From the NCBI GenBank assembly GCA_951230915.1, contig OX579638.1, positions 25,562,696 to 25,626,695 on the forward strand: DNA of 64,000 bases, written 5' to 3'. Both the position numbers and the translations under genes were made by a program. Shown here piece after piece: positions 46,144 through 57,600 of the stretch. Numbering within the stretch: position 1 is the first letter of the stretch; every line of letters begins with the position of its first letter. The DNA comes from Antitrichia curtipendula (lineage: Eukaryota; Streptophyta; Bryopsida; Hypnales; Leucodontaceae). The notes below the pieces were generated by a model. It was given only the letters and a program-made list of their open reading frames with translations. It had not been told where the DNA came from and did no database searches.

Positions 46144-47388
46144 GAGCATCCCTATGGCAGACTCGGGCGCCAAGCCAAGTTTAGAGTGCTACTTTGAAGA
46201 GCACGGCCTGACCGCTCCTCCTCTGCCCCACGGCGTACGCACCAAGTGCAGAATGCAATGTCAGGCAGTTTCGTAGTTTTGATAATCAATCTACAAAAAT
46301 TAAACTCTCGATTAAATTAGAGAATTGATTTGAACAACCATCTCACATCCCTCCAAACATCTCCAACTTACATTAAATTTTGTGGGGTGTGTAGAAAAAC
46401 TCTTTATATACATATAGGGTGGTAGGATGTAGAACAATTCATATGGGATAATGTAAATTAGAATTAGTAGTAGCTCAACCGGTCATAGTAAAGTCAAAAC
46501 TTTGGAATTGTGTTTGAAGTATAATTTTAGACCTTATTTAAGCATAGTAGAATAATTTTTTCCAGAAAACACTGAACTAAATTAATGTGAAATATCAATT
46601 TAACTTTCATTTGCAAAAGTCCATTTGAGATTTTAATCCTCCAATAAAAAGTTATGGACAAAATTCAAAGAGGATGTTTGAAAATGTCCAAAAAGAATCC
46701 CTTCCAACCCCTCTATGAATTTTGTCCATAACTTTTTATTGGAGGATTAAAATCTCAAACGGATTTTTGGAGATGAAGGTTAAATTTATTTTTTACATTA
46801 ACTTAGTTCAACGTTTTTTGAAAAAAATTATTCTACTATGCCTAAATAAGGTCTGAAATTATACTTCAAACACAATTCCAAAGTTTTGACAATGAGTGGT
46901 CAAGCTCTCATCTTCAAATTATCCCATACTCTTTGAGAACATCATAGACAATAGATTCATTATAAAAACAACCTCTCCACACTAGCTTCACACCAAATTC
47001 CCATGGAATTGTTCTCTCAATTGGTCAACAAAAAAAATATCTTGATGGTATTCGGAGCAATGACATTGGTATTTGATTCATTTGTACAATGGTAATTGTA
47101 CAATTTGTTTTTTATGATACTAGAAATATAGTAGCCTGCTTAGCCAAGCTTGTTGTGCCTAGACTGGAGCTGATTCAAGGGCCAGCTGGTGGTCGGTATG
47201 TTGAAAATAGCATTCGAATCCTTGGGCGCGGCGCCCCCAAGCCGCACCATTTGTCCGTCCCTTCTATAAATTCTTGCGTGGCCTGGTCTGAAATTTCACT
47301 TGGCGAGTCTGCCATGGTGCAGAAACTCAGCCCGGGCCCTTCCATTTATCGTGTCTTCCCTTCTTGGCACCCTGCTGTCGGGATGCTC
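46144..47388. mobile_element. PIF/Harbinger-type element P2 carrying a fold-back
   Basis: GAGCATCCCTATGGC starts at 46144 and the matching end, GGGATGCTC, finishes at 47388. Perfect TTA flanks lie at 46141-46143 and 47389-47391. It is 1,245 bp. About 46400-46935 is a palindrome related to those in P1 and at 22816. The right arm outside the palindrome is GC-richer. There is no transposase. Confidence 0.85.
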
Positions 47389-47429
47389 TTATAGAATTGA
47401 ATGTAGGATGGATAGGCATTAAGGTAGGT

Positions 47430-47846
47430 AAGGTAGTGTGCTGTAAAAGCGACCCTCTTCTTCAAACCGACCCTATAATTAGTTGTAGAATGGATTGAAG
47501 GTGATCCTTGAATGGACCACTTTAGCTATTGAATGCATCAAGGAAAAATTGTTTTTCTATTGCAAGAGCCAATCATTGACCATGATTTCCTCAAATCACT
47601 TTAGAAGTTGCAAGGGGACAGATTTTGGGAGACCTAGGGCCACAAATAGGTACCTACAACAGATATCTTTGAAAATTCATAACTAATTCAAAAATGCTTC
47701 AAAAAATATGAAACCACTTGTGTTACGTTCGGCATCTATTTGGCTTTCTTTGAAAAAATGAGCTAAAAATATTTTTAATCATGCAAACCTATGAAAAAGG
47801 CAAATCAGCCCTTAAAGGGCGCTTTTAGAGCCTACTACTTTACACC
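47430..47846. mobile_element. TIR element T2, relative of T1
   Basis: The left end, AAGGTAGTGTGCTGTAAAAG, and the right end in complement, AAAGTAGTAGGCTCTAAAAG, pair imperfectly. The interior matches T1 in reverse but lacks the P1 insertion, so it records the empty site. Confidence 0.65.
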
Positions 47847-47849
47847 CAA

Positions 47850-48115
47850 ATGTGCCACTGACCTTAAACCGCCATCTATACTATGTGTACATCTCCAAAA
47901 TCAATTTTGTACCTATGTGGAAGAAACGCTTTTAGAACCAAACTTTGTTCCTTAATAACTTTTGCATACATTATCCAAATGCCATGTTCTTTGGTGCGTT
48001 GGAACCTCCTTTCACTTGCCTACAATAACCTATGAAATTTTGACTAGTCTAATAATAGTAACTAGGCTCAATAGCAAAAATTGGCGGTTTTGGGTGTACC
48101 CACTTTAGTACAAAT
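47850..48115. repeat. Dispersed repeat R4, copy 1
   Basis: About 75% similar by eye to 57430-57600 in reverse complement. Landmarks are a CAAACTTTGTTCC block, ATAACTTTTGCATAC and a CCAAATGCCATGTTC block. Superfamily unknown. Confidence 0.55.
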
Positions 48116-48690
48116 TTATTTTAGAATTTTTTTATAGTCTGCCTTACAAAAGTTACAATTTGAATCTAAGTAGATTGGTCTTTCAACAAGATTATGATTC
48201 CAAGCACTCAAGCAAGATTGTACAAGAGTAATTGGCATCACAACCACTTTAGCTCCTTTAGTAACCTACAAAATCTCTAGATACAATTCTATTGATACTT
48301 CTCAAATGGTACTTCAACAAATTTACAACACCTCCAAAAGGAATTCAAGAATTGTAGGAACATATGTATTCTATATATCACAATTTTGGTAAAGATGATT
48401 GTATGGCGCTTTATAAGAGCATTCCAAGAAGAGTTGTTGTTGTGTTGAAGAGTAGGGGCTATTAGACCAATTACTAAAGATTTTGTAGTGAACTTGAACA
48501 AAGTTGAGTATCTATATATAGATTTTCATTTGACTTTGTTGATTTTTCTATTAATGTAATCTTTAAAATCTTTATATTGTAAAGATATAGAACTTTGTGC
48601 CTATAAAAAATAGAATCAAAATTTAAACTTGGCCATAGAATCAACAATTTTTTTTTGTCACTATTAGCTTGAAAAGTTTCTCTTTATCAT
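48116..48690. other. AT-rich region, no gene seen
   Basis: No supportable gene. It may include the 5' end of the Tc1-like element that follows. Confidence 0.45.
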
Positions 48691-48906
48691 ACTAGAAGTT
48701 GGTTGTGTATTGTTTGAGGGTTTATAACAAGCACCATAAAGTATAGAATCTTGTCCTTTGAGCAAAAGAATGAAATTGTGAGGATGAGGAGGCCAGAATG
48801 AAATATAAAGACATTGCACAAGCCTTAAATGCTCCTTGTTTAACCATTTCAACTATCTTGAGTTGTTGGAAGGTTTGAAAAAGTGTAAAGTCCTTGAAAT
48901 TACAAT

Positions 48907-49799
48907 CACTACAAGAGAAAAGGGCGTTTTAAGTATAGTCCTAGTAGTATACTCCTATAATTTATGACCTTTTAGAAGATTTTAGTAAAAGTTTATTAGA
49001 AATACATGTGTTTTCAATAAGTTTTACCAAAAATCTCCTAAAACGTTATAATTGTAGGACTATACTACTAGGAGGGTCATTGCAAGAAACACTGGTCCTA
49101 TTTTGAATCACAATTGGAGTGATTTTTTCTCTTCCGCTATAACTTTTGACTCTCAAGTCCTAAGAACATGAAATTTTTATTGGAGATGTCTAACTTGATG
49201 TTAATAAAATACTTTATTTTTTTGCAATAAAAAAAATTCAAATTTTTTAAATAAATTTTGATAATTTGCCACAATTTGAGATTTAGGGGTTTTCACTACG
49301 TTAGGAGTACCCAAATTTAATGATCTAGAGTTGAAATTTTTGTGGTCTATTGCCACACTAGGAGGGCATATTCTTACTAAGGGAAATCTAAAAATATATT
49401 ATTCTATATCCTCCATGTCTATGTAAATAGGGGTCTCTTGTGCGAGCATTTATGAACATTGAAAATGGTCTCAAGATTATTCTTTCTATGAAATCTCATC
49501 ACCATGAAGTCCTCCCAAATGGAAAAATTTAGTTTTAAGAAAAAAATTCCTACTTTTTACAAATCAGTGTCTAGTTTCTTCAAAAACCTAGTAACCCTAT
49601 TTTGTGAATAACTTGTTACCTAGTTTTTTCTTAGATTTCAAATTTTGGTGACATGTTATCTTCACTATTATACTAGTTATCTATATTTATTTTATTTTTA
49701 AATAATTTTTCCTAATAAGTCATAGATGCTACAAAAAATGGTCGGTGTTTCTTGCAGTGACCCATGACTATACTTAAAACACCCTTTTCTCTTGTAGTG
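48907..49799. mobile_element. CACTA-type fold-back MITE with nested insert
   Basis: Ends CACTACAAGAGAAAAGGG and CCCTTTTCTCTTGTAGTG, flanked by AAT on both sides (48904-48906 and 49800-49802). Same family as the MITE at 58. It sits inside Tc1-like pseudogene B and is itself split by the element at 49074. Confidence 0.9.
49074..49763. mobile_element. TIR element with GGGTCAYTGCAAG ends, copy 1
   Basis: Ends GGGTCATTGCAAGAAACAC and, in complement, GGGTCACTGCAAGAAACAC. It is 690 bp with no transposase. It interrupts the palindromic partner of the surrounding MITE arm, which allows the empty site to be inferred. Possible target repeat GGA/TGA. Copy 2 is at 60685. Confidence 0.8.
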
Positions 49800-50560
49800 A
49801 ATTTGGTAGGCATAAAAAATTGTCTAAGCGAGATGTAAGGGTGTTATGTTGTGCTATCAATACAAACATAAGACATTTTGTAGTAGAACTTGCAAGCTTT
49901 GTGATTGTCTGCCAAACTATTGTTTAATTCTATCTCCACGAGTATGGTTTAAAAAATTGTGTAGCACCTAAAAAGCCCTATTTGATTGTCAAATATGAAG
50001 TAGATAGGCTTGCATTTGCACGTGCCCGTGAAAAGTGGATGTACAAAGATTAGTGTAATGTTATTTAGATGGATGAATCATCATTTGAAATTGGCAAAGA
50101 TCCACAGCAAATTAGAGTGTGGTGGAAGTCGTATGAATAATATGATTGGGATTATATAATACCAAGTTTAAAGTTTGGACGCAGTTTAGTGATGGTTTGG
50201 AATGCCTTTAGTGGCTTTCATAAGTCTCCACTAGTCATCATTCTTTCAGATAAGAAATCAACAATTTATTTTGTTACTATTGTTTATGAAAGAGCATTAA
50301 TTGTTTTTTTATTTCATACACGATGACCCTAAGCAATTGATATTGATGGAAGATGGCACTACAGTTCATTGTAGTTCATTGCCATTGCAAAAGAAATGTG
50401 CTGATGGTATGGAAAAGTTGAATTGGCTTATCAATTCACTAAATTTGAATCCAATAGAGAATATTTGGATGGTTGCAAAAGTTTTGCTTGAACATCATAG
50501 TAGACCAAAGGATAAGGTAGAAATGACACAAAAAATTTAATCCTTATGGAATACAATATC

Positions 50561-51081
50561 TTAATCCCTCAAGGCCCAGGGCCTTTTTGGGTTTAAAAAC
50601 ATCATTGCTTTATAGTCCAAAATGTTACTAAGGTATAGAAATTTCAACCACACAATCTTGTAGTGTACATGTTGTAGCTAACATGAATCAAATTTGGAGT
50701 CATTTGGCCACATAGATTGCAAGATCATAATGTTTTAGTCTAGAAAAAAGATGCTGAAATTTTCCTAGCAACACATTTTGATTGATTTCTAAACCTACTC
50801 AAATGAAAAAACTTTAAACTTTAAAGTAATTCAAAACCAACATACAAACACATTTGTGAAAGAAAATATAATTCAATCAAATTGAACCTCTGAACTTCAA
50901 TTGGCTTACAAAAAATTAGTACATATTGGATTGATTTGAAAATTTTACTACACAAACTAAAAGAGAGTGCAAATTTTCCAACAAGTTTTACTAAATTTGG
51001 ACATCAAATGCAAAAAGTTACAAATGCTTTGAACTGGACTTGAAACTATGTGGAGACACCCTTTAGGCAATAAGGGATTGT
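50561..51081. mobile_element. Decayed TTAA element 12, relative of element 6
   Basis: TTAA at 50561-50564 with TCCCTCAAGGCCCAGG. The right end, TAGGCAATAAGGGA, is followed by TTGT. It is about 520 bp and matches element 6 with a large internal deletion. It lies 20 bp after the Tc1-like pseudogene. Confidence 0.7.
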
Positions 51082-52124
51082 GAGCGGCTTTGTACATTGA
51101 TTTTCTACTATGCCTTATAGAATGCAAGCAATGATTGCAACTAAGGTAACTACACCTAAAATCGTACACTTTCTAAAGCCGCATAAGCAAGATTCTTGCC
51201 TAAAATGTACTTCCACTATTCATGAGAGTTTATAGTTGGTTACCCTAAATTCTATTTTCAGCACTTTGAAAATTTGTCGTTTCTTCATATTGTTTCCAAA
51301 AAATGCATTCTTGTAGAATCTAGAATCTCCTTTTGGCTTCCAACAAGATCCCACCAAAAGTTTTTCAGTATAATAATAGCAACCATGCTAAATTGCTTAG
51401 TTGTGCAATTTAAGGCGTGGTTACTTTAGAGGTGGTAGCAAGATTGATGGTAGATAGTTTGTAACAAAAAACTTTCTTTGTGTATAATTTCACAACTTTA
51501 TTATGCAAACCTGTTACTCCATGAAACTACATTCTATCATTTATTTCCAAAAAAAACAAAAAACCTGCATTCTATTAACTTCCTAATGCACTTTATGACT
51601 CAAAAGTATGTTCATTCTCAACTTGCAAGAGCCAGCTTTTCAAAGTCCATTGATTTCAACCAATGTTTTTTTCTCTGGTGATTTGGTGCAAAATTATACC
51701 AAATTTTATGGCATGGCACCACGCCTATAGGAAAAAATGGTACTAAAAAGGTGGAAAATCGCTAGAAAACTTTAAATAATTTTTTTTGGATGAAATCACC
51801 AAATTATGGATGAAAACTGAATTGTGGATATGTGATATGTGCTAATATGATATTTTCTATCCAATATGGGGATGAATGTTGAGATTTGGAGCACCACTAT
51901 AACATTCAATATGGCCACTTTGGCACTTCATTAAAAATGAAAAAAATAACCTTGATTTCAACACTAGTTCACTTTGAGAAAAGAAACACGAATTATTGTT
52001 GTACCCCACTGTATAGTACTGAGACACCCACAGTAATTGCCACAAAAGTGTCAATCCTTTCACTTCAATTCTCAAATCACGCTTGTAAATTAATAACATT
52101 TCTACATAACATTATTAACCAGTG
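51082..52124. other. AT-rich region with dispersed repeat R5
   Basis: No gene. About 51690-51940 matches 58965-59165 (landmarks GTGATATGTGCTAAT, GGATGAATGTTGA, CCACTTTGGCACTTC). Confidence 0.5.
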
Positions 52125-53729
52125 TGCAGGGGGTCGCTTTTGCTCCCCGCAAAGTGAGGATCCCCAGCGAATGATGTTCTCATGCCTGACAATGCACCGC
52201 AATGCAGCCAATCCAGTTCAGAGCATTTTAACTGAAGTCTCCCCCCCAGGGGATTATACCTCCAGCTGGGAGGTACATTCCCAGCCCGTTAACAATGTTA
52301 TGTATACCATTACAAAACCAATTTACGAATTTTAGGAAATACATGCCGAAGCACACTCTTTTATACAGTGTCCAATGTCGTTTTTAAAAAGATATTTACA
52401 CAGTTACAGTCCTCGGATCCCAATCAGCTTCAGCCACCACAAACGTACGTTCCAACTTCAAACTGCCAAAACCCCAACCATAAAAACCGGCGGGTCGAGT
52501 CTGCAGTAGTCAGTGCAACGAGTCTGTTGCGGAGGTCCAGCCAAGGGTGAATGTAAAGAAAAAAAGACCCCTTGTTTTGCTCGTTGCACTGGCTGCTCTA
52601 GACTCGACCATAAAAACCAAGCACTTCTTCGGCGACCACTGGCAAGCAGTAGGCGGAGCAACAAGCAAGTGAAAACAGTGGGGAAGCGCAGCGAACCTTC
52701 CCGAAATACCGAAAGGGACTCCGACAACCTCCACGTCAGTAAACCCCACAGTAAACCCACAGAATCGAGATAGACGCTGACATCACCGTGACATCCCCAC
52801 CAAGAACCACTCAACCACAGATTGACAGTAGAAAAAGTAGAAGTCACGGCAGGAATGGAGCAGAATGGAGTGGAGCCTCACTCAACTGAAGGGCGGCAAC
52901 TGCACAAAACAACAGCTCTGAACAGTGAGATGACTGAGATCCCCCAAAATGCTCAACTGACTTACATCTTACCGAAAGCACTTGCCAAAGAAAAGAAATA
53001 CAAAAAATACCCGGCCGACCCCACTGAGCAGATGATGAGATTCGCTGCCATCCCAGCATTAGCTGGCCAGGCCATCCTCGTAACAATACACAAACAAGTG
53101 AAAGGCAAATAAGTTTTTACGGGGGCATTGCTTTTTTTTTGTCGGATGAGGTAAGCTTCGTCCATTTTTTCCTCACTCCACTCCTACATAAGAAGAATTC
53201 ACGCGTCGAAGTCTTTTGCGGGGTCCTCAGTTTTCACAGTTCGTTAGCAACAATCAACGTCGCAATCAACATACAAAGCAATCCACTTGCCTGCCAATTC
53301 TTGGTCATCTGCAATTTCTTTCAACACGCCTTGATTCGATCTGAGTGTGCAGTCTCCTCCATCGCTGTCTAGTACTGGAGTGTGTGCTTGTAAGTGTAGA
53401 GCTTCTATGATTGCATTCGCTCTCCTTGCTGGTACGGTGGGAGCACACTGTGACCCAAAAACAATCGACATTGAATTTTAGAGCTGAAAGGAATTTTAGG
53501 CTTTGAAGGGGAAGGAGGAGATTCGGAGTTTTTTTAAGAGGGCTGTGTTTCAGATTTGAGAAGCAGTATGGACGCTGCAGTGTGCATTCTATTGAGCGTT
53601 TAGTGTTGAAAAGGAGAGGGGTTTTCGTTATTTTTTTAGTGAGAGAGAGAGAGGGAGAGGGAGGGGGATACAGAGACAGAGCATTGTCAAGAAGATTGTA
53701 GGGAATTCAGTGGAAAGGAGTGATTGAGA
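52125..53729 (+). promoter_or_regulatory. ERF upstream region and 5' leader
   Basis: GC content jumps at about 52125 and stays higher up to the gene. The last 250 bp before the ATG contain a GAGAGAGAGAGAGGG tract at 53641-53667, typical of plant 5' leaders. A transcription start cannot be fixed by eye. Open frames on both strands at 52458-53112 have no recognisable domain and may simply reflect base composition. Confidence 0.45.
52855..53112 (+). CDS. Small uncharacterised ORF, 85 aa
   Basis: An ATG-initiated frame upstream of the ERF gene. The middle is Lys/Pro-rich (LAKEKKYKKYPADP) and the end is hydrophobic then basic. I recognise no family. An equally open frame exists on the other strand (52844-53086), so this may be chance. 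Kept because it is the best-composed frame in the region. Confidence 0.15.
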   Translation: MEQNGVEPHSTEGRQLHKTTALNSEMTEIPQNAQLTYILPKALAKEKKYKKYPADPTEQMMRFAAIPALAGQAILVTIHKQVKGK

Positions 53730-55148
53730 ATGAATATTTTCAGTTTCGCATCAACGAAGAGAGGCAGAGGGTTGGTGGAATTGGGAAAGGACAACCTCAC
53801 AGTCTGCCCATCGGAGAGTTTCCCCATTGAGTCGTCATCTTCGGCAGTTTTGAAGAAGCAACCGCAGGCCACAGGTTCTTCTTCGTCCTCGTCCTCGTCT
53901 CTGGAAGCATTCAGCTCGCAGTTCAGGAATTGTGATCCTTTGGCCGCGCTTGCGACGAAGCGAACAAGCTCCGGCAGTGATTTTTACTCGTGCAATGATT
54001 CGGGAAGTGATATCAGTAGTGGTGCGCCATTGTCGAAGCGATGTCGATATGAGGACTACGCCAGTCTTGATGATTCGAAGAAGCCTTGTCACTTGCGCGG
54101 CTTTCTTGCCAACCAGCTGCGGCAATCGCTCGGGCCAAACTTCGCGGAGACGATCGGGCAGATGGTAAAGAAGGAAGTGGCCACCACGCAACAGATCGAC
54201 TGGTATCCGCAAATTACACTCACGTCCGAATGTGCTCCGGCATGGTCATCGTCGTCGCAGTTTGACGAATCCATGACGCCGTTGCTTCCAGTTCGCGCTA
54301 AGGAGGGGCTCGTTTCATGCCAAGACTGGCAACTCCCGCACAACGACTCCGAGGACGCGTTCTTGTACCAAATGCTGCTCGACATGGACAACAGCAAAAC
54401 CTCGGAAGAGCTTCCGCCTGCGCCGCGCACCACTGTGCGCCCGCGGCGCGTCTTCCCCGAAGCCGCAGCCATGGGGCTGCTCACGAAGCGCGAGCAGAGT
54501 AACGTGAATTCTTTCGAATCGTTAATGCCGGAGAAGAAGATCGTGCGCAGCACGCCGCACTACCGCGGCGTGCGGCAACGGCCGTGGGGGAAATTTGCAG
54601 CGGAGATTCGCGACTCGGCAAGGCAAGGCGCTCGCGTCTGGCTGGGCACTTTCGAGACGGCCGAGCAAGCCGCGCTCGCGTACGACGCGGCCGCACTGAA
54701 AATGCGAGGCTGCCGCGCGCTTCTCAATTTCCCGCTTCGAGCTTCACTTCCATCGTCATCTCCATCAACATCGCCATCCCCGCCCCCGTCAACATCAACG
54801 TCACCAAGCCAGCCGCCATCGCCATCATCTCCTCCCGCTCAATCCGAGCGATCGGAAACCCTAAAGTCTGAGGTCCCAGCCATCCCCATCCCCACCGAGG
54901 AGCTTCTTGCATCCGATTCTTCGCCTCTGAACCTCCCCGAGTCGCCCGTGAACGTGCCTGAGTCGCCCTTGGTGCTGGAGGTTCAGGATCTCGGGACCGA
55001 GTTCTTGGAGGATTTGTTGTCGAACTCCCATCCCGAGATGGACATGCGCCCAACCTCGCCTACGGCGAGCTTTGATGGCTGCTTATCAATCTTCGAGGAC
55101 CTTGGAGCGGGATTTTTTTCCTCTCCCCTGATGGGCACCTCGTTTTGA
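53730..55148 (+). CDS. AP2/ERF transcription factor, ERF subfamily (group IX/B-3-like), 472 aa
   Basis: A nuclear transcription factor expected to bind GCC-box-type promoter elements. The first ATG is at 53730; a TTG two codons upstream is not a credible start. A single AP2 domain covers about residues 278-336, from [18 protein letters not shown] through [19 protein letters not shown] to RALLNFPL. It has the Ala and Asp in the first strand-loop that mark ERF rather than DREB proteins. Wording is closest to the AtERF1/ERF2 class. The N-terminus has a Ser run (about 49-58) and an acidic [13 protein letters not shown] block. After the AP2 domain come a Ser/Pro/Thr-rich linker (about 340-375) and an acidic, hydrophobic C-terminus ([21 protein letters not shown]) that looks like an activation domain. 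It is intronless, as is usual for this family. High GC in the AP2 half contrasts with the surrounding AT-rich DNA. Subgroup assignment is inference. Confidence 0.95.
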   Translation: MNIFSFASTKRGRGLVELGKDNLTVCPSESFPIESSSSAVLKKQPQATGSSSSSSSSLEAFSSQFRNCDPLAALATKRTSSGSDFYSCNDSGSDISSGAPLSKRCRYEDYASLDDSKKPCHLRGFLANQLRQSLGPNFAETIGQMVKKEVATTQQIDWYPQITLTSECAPAWSSSSQFDESMTPLLPVRAKEGLVSCQDWQLPHNDSEDAFLYQMLLDMDNSKTSEELPPAPRTTVRPRRVFPEAAAMGLLTKREQSNVNSFESLMPEKKIVRSTPHYRGVRQRPWGKFAAEIRDSARQGARVWLGTFETAEQAALAYDAAALKMRGCRALLNFPLRASLPSSSPSTSPSPPPSTSTSPSQPPSPSSPPAQSERSETLKSEVPAIPIPTEELLASDSSPLNLPESPVNVPESPLVLEVQDLGTEFLEDLLSNSHPEMDMRPTSPTASFDGCLSIFEDLGAGFFSSPLMGTSF

Positions 55149-55299
55149 TTACCTCTCCTTCCAGTGGTGGCTCCTCCATGTACTATATTTCTTCATGTTT
55201 TCCAATATGTTGAGCTTCTTAGCGGGGGAGTGACCACTCAACCAAGAGTGTTGTGATGGAGAGCAATTAGAAATAGTGAATTACCGAAATGCTATCGTG

Positions 55300-56090
55300 T
55301 TAGAGGGCGCCGACGGCACTGTACTGTTACCAATTTGTCGATTCAGACTCTTCACTTCATGCTGTACTACTGAATATCTTTCGATAAATGCAAGTCCTAC
55401 GCATGAGCTTGAAGCTGATTACATTCTCTACTCTCGTCTGATTCCCGGGTGATGTTTGTGGGTATCTTTGTGTGCATCTTTGGGTTGTGTGGTTACGGAG
55501 GTACAGTTGTGCACGAGTTTTGTGAGCGTCAGACTGTTAATTCCCGAGATGGTATGATGCTGAAAGACGTCGGCGCTGTCCTATTACTAATTTGTCAATA
55601 CCCAATCATCACTTCATGCTGTACTACTGAGTATGCTTCGACAAACGCAAGTCATACGCATGAGCTTGAAGCTGATTACACTCTCCTCTTCTCTATTTCT
55701 ATGTGCATCATTGTGTGCGTCTCTGTGTTGCGGGATTGTGGCGGTGCAGTTGTGCACGAGCTTTCTGAGTGTCAGACTGTTAATTCCCGAGATCAGATCA
55801 TGGTATCATATCGTCGGCATTAATTGTAATGTCGGTATATCACTAGCTTGGAATCTTCAATTCATGCTGTACTACTGAGTATCCTTCCAATCGATAAATG
55901 CAAGTCCTACGCATGAGCTTGAAGCTGCTAGCATTCTCTGCTCTCCTCCGATTTCCGGTTGAATTCCGTGCATCTTTGTGTGCATCTTTGTGTTGTGTGA
56001 TTACGGAAATGCAGTTGTTTGACGAGTTTGAGACTGTTTTTGTGTTAACGTTGATCGGTCTCACATGCACGGTTGTGCATGATTTTTCGC
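55300..56090. repeat. Three-unit tandem repeat 3' of the ERF gene, period about 250 bp
   Basis: TTCATGCTGTACTACTGA recurs at about 55356, 55613 and 55861. Each time it is followed by a CGCATGAGCTTGAAGCTG block, then a TGTGCATCTTTG block and GTTGTGCACGAG-like sequence. Copies diverge by substitutions and small indels. It starts about 150 bp after the stop codon and so may include the ERF 3' UTR. Open frames here are repeat shadows. Confidence 0.85.
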
Positions 56091-57394
56091 AATTTTCTTG
56101 TCAAGATGGATTCCTAGCTATTAGTCATGAATCCGCCTGTTCCTTGCAGCTTTGATAACCTTCCACTAGTCTCGAATTGATTTGAACTGTGCCAACCCAT
56201 GAATTTTGTTCGGCTTGATCTCTCGTCAGGTACATGTGAACGTGACTTGGAAGTTCGAAAGGATTTTTATTCGAATTGTAGCCTCAAGAAAGTTGACGCA
56301 CTGAGATGGCCATATTGGTGATCTAGTCCAAGCAACAACTGTGTGTTCTGAATTTTGGTACTAGACAGCCGGGGCAAGGATCTGACATCTGTGAGGTGTG
56401 AGATTGACAGTAGAGGGCTATGCCTCTGAATGCAAGTGTGCATGTTTTGATGACGATGAGCCACACTAGCTAGTGTTGATTGTGGTAGCAGAGGGTTGTG
56501 TTTGATAAGAATAACTTGAAGCTTGATGCAACTAATTGTTACATTCATTAGAATTATGACGAAAGATCAAGAGATTGACTCTTTTCCAGACTCCCCTTTT
56601 GGAACTTCATATCTAACACTAATATGCAGAACGGTGGTCACAGGACCGTTGTGAAGAAACAGAGTCAGTGGGGTAGTTCGAGACCCATGCCTCACCTCAG
56701 ATCTACATCATTGTTTTTGAGTTCTGTTCAATTGAATCAAACAATTTGGGTGCTTTTGGAACAGGCCCATCAAACGAATATGACAATATCATCGATATGG
56801 AGGCAACTGAACCTCTCCGACGAAGAAGTGGTCAAATCTGGCGGCCTTGAACTTGAGATCGCACAAGAACTCCGGCCATAAGATCATCATGAATACAAAG
56901 CCTAGATCATCATTCGGGGGTAGTTGTTTTTTCTGCACTCAGATCTCCGTCTTTGAGTACCCGCCCTCCCTCGAAAATGACGAATTTGGAATATCTTGGG
57001 CAGTTGGCACACTCATTGATTGTCGTACTAGTCACAGATTTATAGGCGATGTCCGTCATGCTTTTCGAAACTCCAGGTAGTCGGATCCAAGAGGTCCATC
57101 TGTGGTTGCGAAGCCACATGGATGTAAGTAAACCACACCAAATTGCAGCTCTGATATAAAACCAACCCGTGGAGATTCATGCCTAAATTGTAAAACTTTC
57201 TGAAGGAAAAAAAAGAAGCCTGCGGTGGATTCTTCGTACAGATACAATCTGCAGTTAGTGACCAATACCCACGTGCAAAAAAAATCTGTGAATTCCTCAT
57301 ACAATACGCTTATTTGATCGCTTTTAAGTGTGTTCACCTACAGGTACTTATGAACTTCCGGAGTGATAGTATGCGAGAAGGCCGAAGCAGAAAT
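56091..57394. other. ERF 3' flank, low-copy sequence without recognised gene
   Basis: Composition is still mixed. An 85-residue frame at 56624-56881 and frames on the minus strand at 57040-57337 show no motif I can name. Nothing supportable beyond that. Confidence 0.45.
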
Positions 57395-57429
57395 AAAATA
57401 TGAGGTGGATACCCTCAAGTGAAAGGAGG

Positions 57430-57600
57430 TTCCAATGCACCAAAGAACGCGATATTTGGATACTATATGCAAAAGTTATGAAGGAACAAAGTTTGGTTTT
57501 AAAAACGTTTCTTCTACATAGATACATAATTGCTTTTGGAGATTTTGGCAATTTAGGGTCAGTGGTGCATTTTGGGGTGCCCACCGTACTTTAGTCCTCC
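57430..57600. repeat. Dispersed repeat R4, copy 2
   Basis: Reverse-complement relative of 47850-48010, including TGCAAAAGTTATGAAGGAAC and a CAAAGTTTGGTT block. Confidence 0.55.

Larger units (their letters stand above)
48750..50540 (+). pseudogene. Tc1-like DD34E transposase pseudogene B, split by a MITE
   Basis: The N-terminal helix-turn-helix reads KYKDIAQALNAP then LTISTILSCWK (about 48798-48880). A MITE with AAT duplication (48907-49799) interrupts the gene. The coding sequence resumes as KRDVRVLCCAINTN, then CNVI*MDESSFEIGKDPQQ (first catalytic Asp at 50072-50074), then GRSLVMVWNAFSGFHKSPLV. After a frameshift near 50300 it continues LILMEDGTTVH (second Asp) and LNLNPIENIW (Glu). The Asp-Glu gap is 34 residues, the Tc1 DD34E signature. 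Several in-frame stops and at least two frameshifts make it dead. The wording of the blocks reminds me of fungal Tc1-like transposases; this is from memory only. Confidence 0.85.

Noticed and set aside
53724..53729. Two extra N-terminal codons for the ERF gene
   Set aside because: The upstream start would be TTG; the first ATG is at 53730.
56624..57337. Possible retrotransposon RNase H or other protein fragments 3' of the ERF gene
   Set aside because: A few residues looked suggestive, but no conserved motif or continuous frame could be confirmed on either strand.
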